This document shows positions 8,666-18,066 of a stretch of DNA of 64,000 bases, piece after piece. The position numbers and the translations under genes were made by a program. Where the stretch lies: positions 62,001-126,000 of the forward strand of contig JBCBBH010000007.1 in the NCBI GenBank assembly GCA_038531945.1. The letters are read 5' to 3'. This DNA is from CALBPI01 sp038531945 (lineage in GTDB: Bacteria > Pseudomonadota > Gammaproteobacteria > Steroidobacterales > Woeseiaceae). The notes beneath the pieces are model-generated. The model was not told the DNA's origin. It ran no database searches and was given only the letters and a program-made list of their open reading frames with translations. The first letter of the stretch is position 1. Every line of letters starts with the position of its first letter.

Positions 8666-10417
8666 GTGAAAGAGACAATCCTGGATTTGCTGTGTGAGGC
8701 GCGCGATCGCGTCGCGACAGCGCGCGAGGCGTCGATCGAGGGCCTGCCCGAGATTGAGATCAGCCGTACCCGCGATCAGCAACACGGCGACTTTGCTAGC
8801 AACATTGCGCTGCAACTTGCACGACCGTTCAAGGCCAACCCGAGACAGATCGCGCAGGATCTCGTGGAGGCGATGCCATCGAATTCTGCCATTGATCGAG
8901 TTGAAATCGCGGGCCCCGGATTCTTGAACTTCTTTTTGAATGCATCACAGGCGACCGCGGTGGTTGGCGAGATCCTGGATCAGGGCGAGCAGTTTCCGAA
9001 ACTGGTCGCTGCGGAGCCCCAGCGGGTTATCGTGGAGTACGTATCGGCCAACCCAACCGGACCGCTGCACGTAGGACACGGACGGCACGCAGCCTATGGC
9101 GCAACGCTGGCCAACCTGCTTCGCGCTGCCGGGCACAGCGTCCACGAGGAGTACTACGTCAACGACGCGGGTCGTCAGATGGACATTCTGGCAGTCAGTA
9201 CGCTGGTGCGTGCACTCCAACTCGGCGGCGACGACGTCCCGTTGCCGGAGGCGGGGTATCGCGGTGAATACATCCAGGACATCGCTCAGGAGTGGTTGCG
9301 CGCCAACGATGCACCTGCCATTAGCGTCGAACAATTACTCGACGGCGCCCCGGATGACGGTGATGACGAGCGCAAGGAGCGCTATATCGATGCGTTGATT
9401 CACAATGCAGAACGCCATCTCGACCAGACATTCAAAGCGCTTCGGGCGTTCTCGAAGGATGCGATTCTTGACGATATTCGCGATGACCTCGCGGGCTTCG
9501 GTGTCACGCCAGACGAATTTTTCTCCGAGGCGAGCCTGACCACCGACGGTGCACTCGAAACCGCCATCGATGTACTCAAGCAACGTGATGTGGTGTACGA
9601 CAAGGACGGCGCGTTGTGGTTTCGGGCAACGGATTTCGACGATGAGAAAGATCGGGTGGTGGTCCGTGACAACGGCAAAAGCACGTATTTCGCTTCCGAT
9701 ATCGCCTACCACCTGAACAAACGACGTCGCGGCTTCGACGTACTGCTCGACGCTTTGGGGTCGGATCATCATGGCTATATTGCGCGGGTGCGCGCTGGAT
9801 TGGTCGCGATGGGCGAGCCCGGCGACAGTCTCGAGGTGCAGCTGATTCAGTTCGTCAGTCTGTTCCGTGGTGGCGAGAAGGTCGCGATGGGCACCCGATC
9901 CGGCAATTTTGTCACCCTGCGTGAGCTGCGTGAGGAGGTGGGCAACGACGCCGCACGCCTTTTCTACATCATGCGCAGTCATGATCAGCCGCTCGACTTT
10001 GACCTTGAGCTCGCCACGTCCTCGAGCAACGACAACCCGGTCTATTACATTCAATACGCGCACGCACGCATCGCTAGCGTGTTTCGTGAACTCGAAGAAC
10101 AATCGCTGGACTGGGACAAGACCGCCGGTATCGACGGCTTGGCAACACTGAGCGATTCGCATGAAGTTGCTTTGCTGCAGCGCCTGGATCGCTTTGCCGA
10201 GACGATCGTCGCGGCCGCCGACCGGCGCGCCCCACATACGCTCGTCAATTATCTCCGGGACTTGGCGGGCGAGCTGCATAGCTACTACAACAGCAGCAAG
10301 TGGCTGGTGGACGATGCCGCCGTCAGACATGTTCGTTTGGCGCTGATTGCAGCAACACGCGTGGTGCTGGCGAACGGGCTGACGTTACTCGGCGTGAGCG
10401 CACCGGAGCGCATGTAG
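8666..10417 (+). CDS. argS: Arginyl-tRNA synthetase
   Basis: 583 residues, class I synthetase charging tRNA-Arg. It starts at GTG 8666 behind GAAGAGTGAG. The N-terminal Add-1 tRNA-binding domain is followed by the HIGH motif in the form A-N-P-T-G-P-L-H-V-G-H-G (about residues 129-140). The KMSKS loop is replaced by V-A-M-G-T-R-S-G, which is normal for many bacterial ArgRS. The C-terminal DALR anticodon-binding domain is present (Y-A-H-A-R-I and downstream helices). The next gene starts 2 nt after the stop, matching the common argS-SPOR order. Confidence 0.97.
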   Translation: MKETILDLLCEARDRVATAREASIEGLPEIEISRTRDQQHGDFASNIALQLARPFKANPRQIAQDLVEAMPSNSAIDRVEIAGPGFLNFFLNASQATAVVGEILDQGEQFPKLVAAEPQRVIVEYVSANPTGPLHVGHGRHAAYGATLANLLRAAGHSVHEEYYVNDAGRQMDILAVSTLVRALQLGGDDVPLPEAGYRGEYIQDIAQEWLRANDAPAISVEQLLDGAPDDGDDERKERYIDALIHNAERHLDQTFKALRAFSKDAILDDIRDDLAGFGVTPDEFFSEASLTTDGALETAIDVLKQRDVVYDKDGALWFRATDFDDEKDRVVVRDNGKSTYFASDIAYHLNKRRRGFDVLLDALGSDHHGYIARVRAGLVAMGEPGDSLEVQLIQFVSLFRGGEKVAMGTRSGNFVTLRELREEVGNDAARLFYIMRSHDQPLDFDLELATSSSNDNPVYYIQYAHARIASVFRELEEQSLDWDKTAGIDGLATLSDSHEVALLQRLDRFAETIVAAADRRAPHTLVNYLRDLAGELHSYYNSSKWLVDDAAVRHVRLALIAATRVVLANGLTLLGVSAPERM

Positions 10418-10419
10418 AG

Positions 10420-11010
10420 ATGGCCAAGCGAAAGGCCGGCAGCCGGCGCAAGAAGACGCGCCGAAACAATAGCTCCGGGCCGCACTGGGGCTCGCTTCTA
10501 CTCGGCTTCGGCGCGGGACTCGCCATCGCGCTCACCGTGTGGATCTATGGTTTGCCAGAGCTGCGCCGCAGCGCAGCAGACAATCCGTCACCCAAGCAAG
10601 AGACCACCCAGACTTCAAAACCGGCGGCTCCGGAGCGGCGCGTCAAACCGCTTGAGGTCACGGGTGCCGAGTATGATTTCTATGACCTGCTTCCCGACCA
10701 GGAAGTCACGGTCCGAACCGACGTCGGTCGCACAGACCGTCCATCCGTGCAACGCTCCACACCAATCGAAGCACCGGGCGCCTACATCATCCAAGCCGGA
10801 TCGTTTCAGAACCCTGACGATGCCGACAAGATGCGAGCCACGGTCGCGCTGCTTGGCATGCGCGCACGAATCCAGACTGTAGAGGTACGCGATCAACAGT
10901 TTCATCGTGTGATCGTCGGCCCCCTGACAGAGTTAGGCCGACTGAATGACTATCGAGACAGACTGACCCGCGAAGGCATCGATATTCAGGTTCGCAAGCG
11001 TGCGAACTGA
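10420..11010 (+). CDS. SPOR-domain protein, FtsN-like
   Basis: 196 residues. A very basic N-terminus (K/R-rich to residue 20) precedes one membrane helix (about 27-46), a proline- and charge-rich linker, and a C-terminal SPOR domain beginning Y-I-I-Q-A-G-S-F (about residue 125). SPOR domains bind denuded septal peptidoglycan, so the protein probably acts at the division site from the periplasm. In many Gammaproteobacteria the gene after argS is such a protein and hslVU follow; here hslVU are absent and a CapA-type gene takes their place. Confidence 0.85.
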   Translation: MAKRKAGSRRKKTRRNNSSGPHWGSLLLGFGAGLAIALTVWIYGLPELRRSAADNPSPKQETTQTSKPAAPERRVKPLEVTGAEYDFYDLLPDQEVTVRTDVGRTDRPSVQRSTPIEAPGAYIIQAGSFQNPDDADKMRATVALLGMRARIQTVEVRDQQFHRVIVGPLTELGRLNDYRDRLTREGIDIQVRKRAN

Positions 11011-12187
11011 GCAACGCTTCGGCATCTTGGTTGCCGTTTTCGCAGGTATTTCTGGCTGCGCCAATCCGGTCATACCGCCGGCTGACCCCACTCCTGGCAG
11101 CGTGCCACCAATCGAAACCTCTGAGCCGGCTGTCGTGGAAGTCATGCCCAGCGAGCCGGCGCGTCCCGATCCGGCGACGATCCGACTCACGATTGCCGCG
11201 GCGGGTGACATGATGCTCGGTACCGACTTCCCGGAGAATCGATTACCGGACGATGATGCAAACGACTTTCTGACAGAAGTCGCACCCTATTTCGCGTCCG
11301 CCGATATTGCGTTCGGCAACCTCGAAGGCGTTCTGCTGGATGGCGGCGAGCCGGCAAAGCAATGCAGCAATCCGCGCGCGTGTTATCTGTTTCGCTCACC
11401 GACGCGTTACGCAGCGCATTTTGCTGGTGCTGGTTTTGATGTCATGAGCCTCGCCAACAATCATGCCCGCGACTTCGGTGAGGCCGGCCGCGATTCGACG
11501 ATGAGAGCGCTCGAGTCCCATGGCATACGGCACTCCGGTCGCGAGGGTGACATTGCGAGCTGGGAAGTCAACGGCTTGCGCGTCGCGTTGATTGCGTTTG
11601 CGGTCACGCGCAATTCATTCAGCATGCTCGATATCACGGACGCAGCCTTCGAGGTCGCTGACCTGTCACGCGAGCATGATCTTGTCCTCGTCAGCTTTCA
11701 TGGTGGTGCGGAAGGTCTGGATGCGTTGCATATTCCTTTCGCGGACGAAACCTACTACAACGAACCACGCGGAGATGTGGTGGCATTTTCCCGCGCTATG
11801 GTCGACGCCGGAGCCGATGCGGTGATCGGGCATGGACCCCATGTCGTGCGTGCGATCGAGCGCTACAAGGACCGATTGATCGCATACAGCCTCGGCAACT
11901 TTGCCACCTACTACGGCATCAGCGTCGCAGGACTCAAAGGCGTCGCCCCTATTCTTGAGATCACTATCGACGGTAACGGTAAGTTCATCGAAGGTCGCTT
12001 GATCGCCACGCACCAATTGCGGCCCAGCGGTCCGACGCTGGACCCTGCAAGGCGCGCAATTCAGGAAGTCCAGCGATTGTCACGAATGGATTTCGGCACG
12101 CCCGGTGTGCGGATTGACGATGACGGTACCCTGACACCGGTGTCGCGACCGACAGTCCGCGCAGCTCAAGCCGAATCGCTGGACTGA
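11000..12187 (+). CDS. CapA-family (PGA_cap) lipoprotein
   Basis: 395 residues from GTG 11000, overlapping the SPOR gene by 11 nt. The N-terminus is a lipoprotein signal ending in G-I-S-G-C, followed by a long Pro/Glu linker. The metallophosphatase-like CapA fold is clear: A-G-D-M-M-L-G, F-G-N-L-E-G, L-A-N-N-H-A-R-D, V-S-F-H-G-G-A-E and G-H-G-P-H-V-V plus Y-S-L-G-N-F. CapA relatives are linked to poly-gamma-glutamate capsule synthesis, but no capB/capC genes are nearby, so here it is better seen as a periplasm-facing hydrolase of unknown substrate. Confidence 0.85.
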   Translation: MRTEQRFGILVAVFAGISGCANPVIPPADPTPGSVPPIETSEPAVVEVMPSEPARPDPATIRLTIAAAGDMMLGTDFPENRLPDDDANDFLTEVAPYFASADIAFGNLEGVLLDGGEPAKQCSNPRACYLFRSPTRYAAHFAGAGFDVMSLANNHARDFGEAGRDSTMRALESHGIRHSGREGDIASWEVNGLRVALIAFAVTRNSFSMLDITDAAFEVADLSREHDLVLVSFHGGAEGLDALHIPFADETYYNEPRGDVVAFSRAMVDAGADAVIGHGPHVVRAIERYKDRLIAYSLGNFATYYGISVAGLKGVAPILEITIDGNGKFIEGRLIATHQLRPSGPTLDPARRAIQEVQRLSRMDFGTPGVRIDDDGTLTPVSRPTVRAAQAESLD

Positions 12188-12573
12188 TCGCTCAAACGCT
12201 GCAGCGCAGCCAGAGCGCGCTCCCGCATCGACCACGGTACGAATACGTGATCATGGTAGAAACCGGCCACCATATTTGCGGGGATCGATTCGTGCATCAG
12301 CGCGGCGGACACCGTCGCGGTCAATCCTACCGCTTCGAGACTCGAATGGATCTGCAACGTGATCCTGGCATAGTGCGTCCCATCACGAATGTCGCGGGTG
12401 TCGTCGGCGACGATCAGTGTCACCCCCTCGGCTTCGCGACAGACCATGAAGGCGTCATCTACTTGAGCCTGGGTTGGCGCGGCTTCGACGGTGATGCAAT
12501 AAGGAACCGGCGCCACGATGGGCGAAAGACCCGCCAGCAGGTTGCCGAGATCTCGCTCTCCGGTTTCGGGCAC
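12166..12573 (-). CDS. ACT-domain protein
   Basis: 135 residues forming two short ACT-like beta-alpha-beta modules: a first around P-Y-C-I-T-V and a second around T-H-Y-A-R-I-T-L-Q-I-H-S-S-L-E-A-V-G-L-T. Proteins of this size and pattern bind amino acids and are thought to be regulators. Its start overlaps the ntrX-like stop by a base, so it is the distal gene of the ntrYX unit. Its 3' end overlaps the convergent CapA gene by 22 bp. Confidence 0.7.
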   Translation of the reverse strand: MPETGERDLGNLLAGLSPIVAPVPYCITVEAAPTQAQVDDAFMVCREAEGVTLIVADDTRDIRDGTHYARITLQIHSSLEAVGLTATVSAALMHESIPANMVAGFYHDHVFVPWSMRERALAALQRLSDQSSDSA

Positions 12574-13931
12574 TAGTCTTCGCCGCTTCCGGCCTGTCTG
12601 AAGTCGACGCCCAATGATCTCAGTTTGCGATACAGGTGCGTGCGCTCCATGCCCACCCGCTTCGACAACTGCCCGACCTTGCCATCACACAAGATCAGCT
12701 GCTGTGTCAGATAAGCGCGTTCAAATTGCTCACGCGCCTCACGCAGTGGCAGTGCCAACAGGTCCTGCTTGACCAGTGGTTCAACCGGTGCCTGGGTGAC
12801 CGTCAGTTCCGCCTCGATTTCTTCCAGTGAAACCTCCTCTTCACCGCCGGCCATCAGACAACGCTGAACCATGTTCCGCAGCGAGGAGAGGTTGCCCGGC
12901 CATGGATAATTCCTGAGACGATTCTGCGCGGCGATGCCGAACCGTCTGAATCCGAGCTGTTTTTCGTCCACCAGCGTGTCCACGTAGTAGCGAAGCAAGT
13001 CGGGCACGTCCTCAGCGTAGTCGCGCAGCGCCGGGACCTTTAGACCCAACACGTTGATCGATGACAACAGATCACGCCGCAGCTTTTTGTCCGCCGCAAG
13101 CTGCTCATAATCTGTCTGCACCGACGCGATAACGCGCGCTTCGAGCGGAATCACCTGGGTACTACCGACCGGCATGAAATTGCCTTGCTGCAACACAGCC
13201 GACAACAACCTCTGGACCTCTGAATTCAAATCACCCAACTCGGCGATAAACAAAGTGCCACCCGTCGCCCGCGCCAGCAAACCAGGCGAATCATCACCCA
13301 GAAGTTGCGCCGCGGCGCCCTGCTCGCTCAACGCGCCCGCAGACACGCTGATAAACGGCGCTTCCACACCAAGTTTTTTCTGATGCAGGAACCGCGCGAT
13401 TGCTTCCCGACCGCTGCCGGGCTCACCTGCGATCAGGACATTGGCGTCATGCTGTGCCAGCTGAGTCGCCCGTTCGCGCAACTCTCGCACCAACGGACTG
13501 CGCCCGGCTGCTTCCACAATACTCATCAACGGTGAGGGCGATTCTGTCAGCGGTTTCTTTTGCACCTGCGTTAACCCGCGCTCGACGGTTCGCAGCAGCT
13601 TCGCAAGGGACAAGGGCTTTTCGATGAAGTCAACGGCGCCGAGTCGAGTCGCTTCAACCGCCGTATCGACCGTACCGTGCCCGGACATCATGACTACCGG
13701 GCACAGAGAACCCGCTTCAAGCGACCATTCCTTGAGCAACGTGATGCCGTCGGTCTCGGGCATCCAGATATCCAGCAAGATCAGATTGGGGTCCGACGCG
13801 GTGCGCGCTCGGCGAGCCTCGGCAGCGTCTGCGGCAACCGTGACCTCATAACCTTCCTCGGAAAGGATTTCCTGTATCAGTGTGCGAATATCTGCTTCGT
13901 CATCGACAACGAGGATTCTTGCTGCGGTCAT
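12573..13931 (-). CDS. ntrX: NtrX-like response regulator with degenerate AAA+ domain
   Basis: 452 residues. The receiver domain is intact, with the phospho-acceptor Asp at residue 54 (L-L-D-I-W-M-P) and Lys 105. The central domain aligns with sigma-54 activators but is decayed: the Walker A lysine is Arg 175 (G-E-P-G-S-G-R-E), the Walker B aspartate is Ala 230 (T-L-F-I-A-E-L), and the GAFTGA loop that contacts sigma-54 is missing between residues 212 and 223. A Fis-type HTH closes the protein. It therefore probably binds DNA in response to NtrY but cannot hydrolyse ATP to activate sigma-54. It overlaps ntrY by 4 nt. Confidence 0.9.
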   Translation of the reverse strand: MTAARILVVDDEADIRTLIQEILSEEGYEVTVAADAAEARRARTASDPNLILLDIWMPETDGITLLKEWSLEAGSLCPVVMMSGHGTVDTAVEATRLGAVDFIEKPLSLAKLLRTVERGLTQVQKKPLTESPSPLMSIVEAAGRSPLVRELRERATQLAQHDANVLIAGEPGSGREAIARFLHQKKLGVEAPFISVSAGALSEQGAAAQLLGDDSPGLLARATGGTLFIAELGDLNSEVQRLLSAVLQQGNFMPVGSTQVIPLEARVIASVQTDYEQLAADKKLRRDLLSSINVLGLKVPALRDYAEDVPDLLRYYVDTLVDEKQLGFRRFGIAAQNRLRNYPWPGNLSSLRNMVQRCLMAGGEEEVSLEEIEAELTVTQAPVEPLVKQDLLALPLREAREQFERAYLTQQLILCDGKVGQLSKRVGMERTHLYRKLRSLGVDFRQAGSGED

Positions 13932-16156
13932 GAATGCGCCCTCTGTGATTCTGTACGCCGCTGTGTGCGAGTTAGCATCGCCTCACGCGCATGTTCATTG
14001 AGCGGCAACACAATATGGACCTGCGCACCGCCCTCCGGTCGATTTCTGGCACTTATCGTACCAGCATGTTCTTCGACCAGCTTTCTGACAATGGCAAGCC
14101 CCAGCCCAGTGCCTTTGGGCTTGGACGTTACGTATGGGTCGAAAACCTGGTGCATGCTAGCAGTCTGAAAACCAGGACCGTCATCCGTGACCACAATTTC
14201 GACCATAGGATGGCCGTAACGCTCGGTAGCGGCTAGCTGAACGTCGATGTGGCCTCGCTCACTCCCTGCCAGCGCCTCAACGGCGTTGCGCAGAAGATTG
14301 TGGAGCATCTGTCGGACCCTCCCGTTGTCCGCTTCGATCGGCGGCAAATCAGGATCGCTTTCGAGCGCAATGCCAATGTGGGGCGCTTCCGCCCGATAGA
14401 GCTCCTCAACTTCGGCCGCCAGCCGCTGCAGGCTGAACCGACTGATCTGCAACTCTGGTGCACGTGCGTAGTCAGAGAACGCATTCACCATCTCTTTCAT
14501 GGCTTCGACCTGCTGAACAATTGTATGCGTCGCGCGGTCAAGCATTTGGGCATCTTCCGGAGGGAGTTGAGAGAGGTATTTGCGTCGCAGTCGTTCTGCG
14601 GACAATTGAATCGGCGTCAGTGGGTTTTTGATTTCGTGTGCCAATCGGCGTGCTACCTCGCCCCATGCCGCATCTCGCTGTGCCTCGAGCAAGGTTGTGA
14701 TGTCGTCGAATACGATGACGAAACCAGCGAGCGCGACACGATCCGTCGTGAGCTCCGTGCATGCGCAAGTCAGAACTCGGCGCCCTGCCGCTTCGCGCAG
14801 CATGATTTGCTCTCGCCATTCCGTTTCGCCAGCCGAAAAGTGTGCGTTCGCGATATCGACCAATTGACCCAGCAGTAGCTCGCCCTCGGCCACCGACTTC
14901 AGCGGCTCGCCACGGCGCTGATCGATATCGACACCCAAAATATCTGCTGCAGCCGCATTGGCCGTACGAATTTCAAGATCGGGAGTCAGCGCAATAACAC
15001 CCGTCGACAACCGTGCAAGAATCGTTTCGAGATTGGCGCGCTCCGCCTCGACTGCACCCCGAGTTCGCTGCGCCTCATCACGGGCCGCGCGCAACCGACG
15101 TGTCATGTCATTGAACGAGCTGACGAGCACACCGATCTCGTCGCGCGGCGGCGGTGCCAGCTCCGTCTCCAAATTGCCCTTTGCGACTGCCTCCGTACCG
15201 GCAACCAGCTGTTGAATCGGTGCAACCAAACGTCGCGAGAAGAAAAACGCGCCATACACAGCTGCCAGTGCCGAGACCAACAAGACGATTGTCAGCGATA
15301 AGGTGAAGGTACTCTTCAGGGGTTTGCGCAGAAGTTTAAGCTTGCTGTAGTCGGCGTACGACTGCCGAACGTTCGAGACAATACCGGACAGTCGTTGAGT
15401 GACCGGATAAACCGCGCGCAACACGCGCAAATCGCGTGTGGCGGGCTGCGACAACGGAATCACGGTTCGGACTTCGTACTGATCGTTGTCGAGCGGGTCG
15501 AGGCTGACGAACGGGCGTCCCGCGCGGACCTGCAACATGACCTCGTCAGTCGGCAACACCGGGACACTGTTAACCGAGCGCTCCGAGCTCAGCGCGACGA
15601 TCCGGCTGCGACCGGAAAACAACACGACCTCAAGCGCACCGGATGCCTCTCGCTCTTCGGTCAGTGTTTGTAATAATCGCGATTCCTGCTGGCGCTCGAT
15701 CCGGCGACCCATCGCCTGCGTGCGTCGCAACCCATTGCGAATCTGGATATCCATCGCCGCTCGGCTGAGCTCCAGCGCATCATCGAGACCCTGTTCGACC
15801 TGCACGCTAAACCAGGTATCGATGCCGCGGTTGATAAATTGCAACGAGAAATAATAGACCACCGACAACGGCAACAATGCGAGCGCGACAAACGCTGCGA
15901 CCATACGTCCCTTGAGGCGTGCGCCCGGTACTTGCCGGCGCAGGTCACCGATCAATCGGAAAATATTGCCGAGCAGCATTCCCGCAAGAATGGCGATCCC
16001 CACGCCGTTGATGACGAGCGTCAGTTGAGACAGCCGGTCGAGTTCTGCAGAGTTGTTGGATGTCTTCGCCAGCAGAACCAAAGCGCTCAGCGCCAGAACC
16101 AGCCCCACCGCGGCAGCGACGGTGTAAAACAGATGCTTCAGCGATCGAGAGACCAT
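13928..16156 (-). CDS. ntrY: NtrY-like sensor histidine kinase
   Basis: 742 residues in the inner membrane. Two helices lie near residues 10-62, a third at about 85-107, then a periplasmic sensor region and a fourth helix at about 288-310. A HAMP domain (R-R-L-V-A-P-I-Q-Q-L), a PAS domain (I-L-A-R-L-S-T-G-V-I-A-L) and the H-box R-L-A-H-E-I-K-N-P-L-T-P (His about 507) follow, then the N, G1 (D-D-G-P-G-F) and G2 (G-T-G-L-G-L) boxes. It is a full kinase, unlike its partner regulator, whose ATPase is decayed. NtrY family kinases are linked to nitrogen and redox sensing. Confidence 0.92.
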   Translation of the reverse strand: MVSRSLKHLFYTVAAAVGLVLALSALVLLAKTSNNSAELDRLSQLTLVINGVGIAILAGMLLGNIFRLIGDLRRQVPGARLKGRMVAAFVALALLPLSVVYYFSLQFINRGIDTWFSVQVEQGLDDALELSRAAMDIQIRNGLRRTQAMGRRIERQQESRLLQTLTEEREASGALEVVLFSGRSRIVALSSERSVNSVPVLPTDEVMLQVRAGRPFVSLDPLDNDQYEVRTVIPLSQPATRDLRVLRAVYPVTQRLSGIVSNVRQSYADYSKLKLLRKPLKSTFTLSLTIVLLVSALAAVYGAFFFSRRLVAPIQQLVAGTEAVAKGNLETELAPPPRDEIGVLVSSFNDMTRRLRAARDEAQRTRGAVEAERANLETILARLSTGVIALTPDLEIRTANAAAADILGVDIDQRRGEPLKSVAEGELLLGQLVDIANAHFSAGETEWREQIMLREAAGRRVLTCACTELTTDRVALAGFVIVFDDITTLLEAQRDAAWGEVARRLAHEIKNPLTPIQLSAERLRRKYLSQLPPEDAQMLDRATHTIVQQVEAMKEMVNAFSDYARAPELQISRFSLQRLAAEVEELYRAEAPHIGIALESDPDLPPIEADNGRVRQMLHNLLRNAVEALAGSERGHIDVQLAATERYGHPMVEIVVTDDGPGFQTASMHQVFDPYVTSKPKGTGLGLAIVRKLVEEHAGTISARNRPEGGAQVHIVLPLNEHAREAMLTRTQRRTESQRAHS

Positions 16157-16701
16157 GTCACACGGTTACTGCTGGCGCGCCAGTCGTTGCGCCAGAACAA
16201 GAGATACCGGAGAGACACCGGATACTCTGAAATGGTCACGCTGGCGCGCATTGACACTCGATAACGACCGTCTTCGCTGAGCAGCGTGTCGTCGATCAGG
16301 GGCAGGCGATCCACTCGACCCAACGCGTTCAGAGCGCCGAAAATCGTGGCATAGGTCGTGCGCTGCCCGGTGTTGGTGTTGCGCAAAGTGTAGCGCTCGC
16401 TCACAGAATCGAACCGCAGCTCGTAGGACACTCGGACCGTATCGACGTTGCCGTCCAGCCACCAGCGGCGCACACGGTCGATCTCGAACTCCATAACAAA
16501 TTCCAGCGCGATGCCACCGGCCAGTGCCTGTTCGATGCGCTCGGAAAGTTGGTACTGAAGGCGCGCCATCGCGAGGTGAACGCCGTCGACCAGCTCCGAC
16601 TCGGCGGAGCGAATTTCAATGACGCCCTCGTCACTCCACGCCGGACTGATCGCAACCGTAGCGAATAGACAAACACAGATTGTGACCAAAAGACGGTTCA
16701 T
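16138..16701 (-). CDS. DUF4390 periplasmic protein
   Basis: 187 residues from ATG 16701, where a clean signal peptide begins (N-R-L-L-V-T-I then A-x-S-P-A-W-S); an ATG at 16731 would add ten residues without signal character. The mature part is beta-rich with the F-E-I-D-R-x-R-R-W-W and R-Y-T-L-R-N patterns seen in DUF4390. The function is unknown. The gene is constantly found between rsmB and ntrY in Gammaproteobacteria, as here; it overlaps ntrY by 19 nt, so the three are one transcript. Confidence 0.85.
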   Translation of the reverse strand: MNRLLVTICVCLFATVAISPAWSDEGVIEIRSAESELVDGVHLAMARLQYQLSERIEQALAGGIALEFVMEFEIDRVRRWWLDGNVDTVRVSYELRFDSVSERYTLRNTNTGQRTTYATIFGALNALGRVDRLPLIDDTLLSEDGRYRVSMRASVTISEYPVSLRYLLFWRNDWRASSNRVTWSLDR

Positions 16702-16738
16702 TTCAGACGGTCCAGACGCAGCTGAGAGCATTTACTTG

Positions 16739-18064
16739 TCAGGCTGGCCGCCACAAACGTGAGAGATAGAACCCATCAGCGCCCTGCGTTCCCGGCAACA
16801 GCTGCACCCCGCCAGCCGGGGAACTCATTACACCTTTAATGTTGTCATTAAGCAACTCATCGAACATTACGTCCGGCGCGATTTCGCGACAAAAATCGGC
16901 CATCTGAAAAGCGTTCTCAGCCTTCAGAATCGAGCATGTTGCATAAACCAGACAGCCGCCTGGTGCCAGCAACGGCCACAATGCCGCGAGGATCCGACGT
17001 TGCGTGTCGACGAGTGGCTCAACATCTGTGTCCCGGCGGAGCGATTTGATATCCGGGTGTCGGCGGATGACGCCCGTGGCCGTGCACGGTGCATCGATCA
17101 GAATCCGCTCGAAAGGAACGCCGTCCCACCAGTCTTCCGGCTTCGCGGCATCACCTTGCTGGCACTCAGCATCCAGACCCAGGCGAGCGAGCGTCTCTTC
17201 GACGCGCGCAAGCCGCCGGGCATCACGATCCAGTGCAACGAGACTCAGCTTGTTGTCTGTCAATTCCTGTAGGTGCGAGGTTTTGCCTCCCGGTGCCGCG
17301 CAGGCATCCAATACCCGCATCCCCGGTTCGGCCTGCAGCATCGGCGCTGCCAACTGAGGAGCGAGGTCCTGAACCGAGACCAACCCGTCATCGAAACCGG
17401 GTAAGGCGGAGACCGGCAATGGCGCCTTCAGCAGAACCGCGTGCGGGGCGAGATGAGAACGCTGTGCGCCTTCAATCCCTTCAGCGAGCAGGCGTTCGAC
17501 ATAGGCGTCAGCCTTGCACCGGCGTTGATTGACACGCAACCACATCGGCGCACGCTTGTTGTTCTCAGCCAAAATTGACTCTGCGCGTTCGTTCCAGTCC
17601 TCGCCAATCCGATCTGTCAGCCAGTCGGGATGCGAAAACCTCTGCGCGGGACGCAGTGTGTCGATCTGCGACGTAAGTACGGCCTCCTCGCGACCAAAGC
17701 GTCGGAGAACAGCATTGGCCAGCCCTTTCAGCCCTGGCCGCTTCAGCGTATGCAGAGCATCAACGGTCTGCGACACTGCAGCATGGCGCGGCGTGTCTTG
17801 CTGCCAGAGTTCGAATAGCCCGGCGAGCAACAACGCATGAACCTGACGATCGCGTTTCGACAGTGGTTTGTTCAGCATCTGGCCGAGCCAATGCTCCAGG
17901 ACGCGTCGATGTCGCAGAACGCCGTACGCGAGGCTGGCGGTCAGTGAATATTGATCGCCAGCACGATCACGAACCGAAGGTAGTGCCAAATCCAGCGATC
18001 GCCCACCATCGATCACATCTGAAATGGCGCGCGCCGCCGCCGCACGGGGATTGCCCTGCGCCAC
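16739..18064 (-). CDS. rsmB: 16S rRNA m5C967 methyltransferase RsmB
   Basis: 441 residues. The N-terminal NusB-like RNA-binding helices (A-R-A-A-A-R-A-I-S-D-V, and L-L-A-G-L-F-E-L) precede the Rossmann methyltransferase domain: motif I D-A-C-A-A-P-G-G-K-T-S-H (about residues 253-264), the P-C motif D-A-P-C-T-A-T-G-V-I-R-R-H-P-D (Cys about 327) and the catalytic cysteine in Y-A-T-C-S-I-L (about 378). It methylates C967 of 16S rRNA using S-adenosylmethionine. It lies 2 nt after fmt in the usual def-fmt-rsmB order. Confidence 0.96.
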   Translation of the reverse strand: MAQGNPRAAAARAISDVIDGGRSLDLALPSVRDRAGDQYSLTASLAYGVLRHRRVLEHWLGQMLNKPLSKRDRQVHALLLAGLFELWQQDTPRHAAVSQTVDALHTLKRPGLKGLANAVLRRFGREEAVLTSQIDTLRPAQRFSHPDWLTDRIGEDWNERAESILAENNKRAPMWLRVNQRRCKADAYVERLLAEGIEGAQRSHLAPHAVLLKAPLPVSALPGFDDGLVSVQDLAPQLAAPMLQAEPGMRVLDACAAPGGKTSHLQELTDNKLSLVALDRDARRLARVEETLARLGLDAECQQGDAAKPEDWWDGVPFERILIDAPCTATGVIRRHPDIKSLRRDTDVEPLVDTQRRILAALWPLLAPGGCLVYATCSILKAENAFQMADFCREIAPDVMFDELLNDNIKGVMSSPAGGVQLLPGTQGADGFYLSRLWRPA

Positions 18065-18066
18065 AA

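Noticed and set aside
9335..10330. A 331-codon open frame antisense to argS
   Set aside because: It lies entirely opposite a well-conserved synthetase gene and mirrors its codon structure; no domain is recognisable. High-GC antisense frames of this size are common shadows.
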